A stretch of 64,000 nucleotides of DNA from assembly GCA_027382625.1 (NCBI GenBank), contig JAJKFJ010020792.1, positions 62,001 to 126,000 of the forward strand, written 5' to 3'. Of this stretch, positions 61,031 to 64,000 are shown piece by piece. The position numbers and the translations under genes were made by a program. Origin of the DNA: Tetmemena sp. SeJ-2015 (lineage: Eukaryota; Ciliophora; Spirotrichea; Sporadotrichida; Oxytrichidae). Every line of letters begins with the position of its first letter. Position 1 is the stretch's first letter. A model generated the notes under the pieces. That model ran no database searches, was not told the DNA's origin, and saw only the letters and a program-made list of their open reading frames with translations.

Positions 61031-64000
61031 CAATAATCTATAGTCAAATCTAAACTACTCAAAAATAACTACATGATCCATCCATTTAGAATTTATTTTA
61101 ATTTTTAAAAACTCTTCTCAACTAAAATAGTTATATTTAATAAATTTATAAATATGTAAAATGACCTTTTTAGTATTAAAATCTTATTTGATGGGAAAAA
61201 CAATTAAAAAAGATGTGTACGCTATTATACTTTCACTCTCTTGAGTTAATTCATATTAAATTCATAAATTTATTTATTTTCTCACTTAGTTAATAATTAA
61301 TGATTGTAAAAATTAAATACTTTACTAAACTTCAAAAAGACACTCTATCTTTTATCCTTTAGAAAATATAGAGTAGGATTGATCAGCAATTAAAGTGATA
61401 TAAATATTTAAAACGAAATAAAATAAAGATTTATAATTCATTTAATCATTTAACTACAAATATTTGATCAATTCATACCAATTCTCAATATTAATACCAA
61501 TTCTCAAATAGGATAGTTACTAATATGACTTAAACATTTACAATTGCTTTAAATAAGCAATATATTTCTTAATTTAAGATAATTTTTTCCAACTTAAAAT
61601 ATGTCTATCTTATAATTAATCGAAAAAAAGAAACAAATATTACTATTATATAAAATTTACTAATTCAGATAAAGTTAAAGCATCTTAAATTTATAAATCA
61701 TTGGCACTTTTAAGAGGAAATTTATATTTGTGATCTTTATATTGTTTAAATGATTTGTGGTAGAATAGGGAGAAGAGTTAGAAGAAGAAAAAAACGGAAG
61801 AGATTTGTGAGAAGTGAATCTTTATACTTTTGGCAGCAATGAAAATTATATATTAAGATGCCAAAAGTAAATTTGGTAGCCTATAAATAATTCGCAGATT
61901 GAAGATGAAGTAGGTGGCAATTTTATTTTTATCTTTCCTTAGGTTATATATTTCTAAAGTCCATCATCTTTGTCAATAGCAGATTTAAATTTATAGTAAG
62001 AATACTTTAAATAAATTTCATAATTAAATCATATTTATATTGGATAATCTATTCTTGTTATTTTAAATAAATAAAAGAAGTTTATTTAGTAAAAGAGGAG
62101 TATTTTATTAAAATATAAGTTATGACTGAATAAAGGATCTTAAAAGAAGCAAGAAATGTGAAGTCATTCACTTTGATTCACGACAATACTCAAAACCTTT
62201 TTTAAAGAAATAGTTTTAAATATTTTTCCTCACTCCAAAAGAATTGTTATAATAATTGATATAGCAAGTGCAAATGAAAAATGGGGGAGGAGTGGATCAT
62301 TTATAAACGGTAAAATTATTTATAAGGGTTTATGTTTGAATTCGTATTTATAGGCTAATATTTACTCCTGAAACCTAAATTTTAAACTTGAATTTACTCT
62401 TTACACTCTCATGTTGAAATTTATTTTTTACTTGTGTACAAATATTTATAGAAGAATTCAAAAACAGAGAATTTAATAAATATTTATCTCTATTAGTTGA
62501 AAGGGAATTTTTACCTAACTTTATCTCAGTCTTAAAACAATTTCTCTAATATATCAGGCATATTTTTGGGTCCTTTTAGCGGAACCCGAGAGTAAAAAAC
62601 TACAATATTTTTGACTTTTTCTTATTAAATAATGCAGTAGAAGTATGAAGAATTTGAGTATCTTTCTTATATAATTCAGAGATTTAATTGACAAAAGATA
62701 GTAAATAATTTTAAACAGATTAGCCTTAATACACTTAAAACATTTAAAATCAATTATGACTTGATTTCAAATTTTACTGTCCTCAAATTTTAATAAATTT
62801 AGTTGCACTTTCTTTATTACTTTGCTCCTTTTGTTTTATTTTAAATGATTTGGCTGTACCAATTTATAATTTTAAGTCTTCTTCTTTAAACTATAAAATT
62901 TAAGCAAATAATACATACTCTTTTAAAATTTTCTTAAACTCTCTTATTTTCTATAAAAAAAATAGGTTTTATATTGGGATAAAAATTTAGCAGGCACCTC
63001 ACAACTATAGCGATTTTTTACAGATGATATTCAATGGTGAAGTTCAATATTATTTTTATCCAAATATTAAGTCTCAAGGTCTCTCTCGGGAAATCCAATA
63101 ACTTATATTATAGTCGTAAATAAATATTCACCTCCCTATCTTTTAAAAAAAAAAAACATTCATAAAATCGTAAAAAAAAGAGTATGTATGATGCATGTAT
63201 ATTTTGGAAAATGAATTTAAAAACACTAAAACTAGAAAGATTTGATGATATTGTAATTTATAGTAGAATACAAATCTTTTAAATTTAAGATTAAATATTA
63301 AGGTTTTAGTTGTTATTATCAGTATCAATTTAAATTTTAAGTTGAGTAATTTTTGAATTTTAAGTCAAGACTTTCTTAAAATTTATGATGAAACTTTTAT
63401 CTTTAGATTAATTTCTTCTCCAATTTTTCTCATTAAGTTTAGATGATTTTGAAAATTAATTCCAGATTTTGGATTAATTTTTAATAATTTTAAATTGCAA
63501 GAAGAAGTTAAATCTCAATCTGCTTATAATAGAAAATTTATATTTTTAAAAGTTAATCTAAATTCTTGCTTTTTTGTAGAAAATAAATTTACGAAGTTAT
63601 ATTATAAATTAAACTTTTTAGTACATGATGAGGAATGGAGAAATTTTATATGTTTTTATTATTTAAAGAATTAAATTATATTAAATAAGGCTTGTAAAAA
63701 GCGACAAAGATTACCAGCTATTGTCAAAATAAATTTATTCAAGAAATAGAAATTATTTTAAAGAATAGGAAAATAAAGCAACAATATTCATGAATTTAAG
63801 TTAAATTTTTAAAAAAATTTAAAAATTACAAGCATGAATAATTTAGATATTTAAATGATATTGTTCAGATTTTTTATTCTTAAAATCTAAGCTATCCTTG
63901 GAATTAAAATACCAAATTAAGAATCTTTAATAGTCGATACTTATTTGATTAATTGCGAGTCAGTTACTGTTATTACGAACCCACGATGAGAATAGGATGG
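61031..64000. other. AT-rich germline-limited DNA, no gene seen
   Basis: Very AT-rich, no sustained frame with coding bias on either strand, and no telomeric repeat. A short acidic/basic stretch near 61,770-61,830 is too short to call. Confidence 0.5.

Noticed and set aside
1..64000. CRISPR arrays, bacterial operons, rRNA genes
   Set aside because: No regular repeat-spacer structure, Shine-Dalgarno-led gene strings or rRNA core motifs; introns and the code are eukaryotic.

Overview
This window looks like germline (micronuclear) DNA of a ciliate, probably a spirotrich/hypotrich. Long reading frames stay open only if TAA and TAG are read as glutamine and TGA is the sole stop; the C-terminal half of the gene at 31,590-35,457 is the clearest case. 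Conserved genes are also interrupted by short AT-rich inserts flanked by direct repeats of mostly 3-7 bases. Removing an insert plus one repeat restores frame and family homology. I located 26 such internal eliminated sequences (IESs) by hand, 23-106 nt long, plus one of 415 nt. True GT-AG introns coexist with them. Several homopolymer +1/-1 slips and two homopolymer-swollen blocks show that the assembly itself carries errors.

Layout. 1-35.5 kb is gene-dense: two paralogous C2/coiled-coil genes (974-2882, 3980-5423) around a minus-strand SEC11 signal peptidase gene (2938-3768); a long minus-strand low-complexity gene (5509-9990); a small minus-strand coiled-coil gene (10258-10827); an NHA/SLC9B-type Na+/H+ antiporter (11308-13447); a P5-type (ATP13A-like) ATPase (14361-~19672); an unrecognised basic protein (20665-23543); a minus-strand RING-finger protein (23974-26663); a fused Dpy-30/protein-kinase-like gene (26874-31255); and an NBR1-like PB1-ZZ-FW gene (31590-35457). 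35.5-49.3 kb is mostly germline-limited AT-rich DNA with a dispersed ~410 bp MITE-like repeat, a ~510 bp interrupted palindrome, corrupted low-complexity blocks, and scattered coding islands of one unrecognised gene (39.7-42.4 kb). 49.4-60.5 kb holds a second PB1/FW gene spread over 11 kb, with MDS-like coding islands separated by large AT-rich inserts; one insert is a complete MITE copy that behaves as an IES. 60.6-61.0 kb holds minus-strand coding-like islands, and the rest to 64 kb is featureless AT-rich DNA.

No operon logic is expected. In hypotrichs each of these genes would end up on its own small somatic chromosome after the IESs are removed. The germline organisation is the main biology here: a dense set of pointer-bounded IESs, one of them a recognisable transposon relic lying exactly at a reading-frame junction, and a long 13-base pointer.
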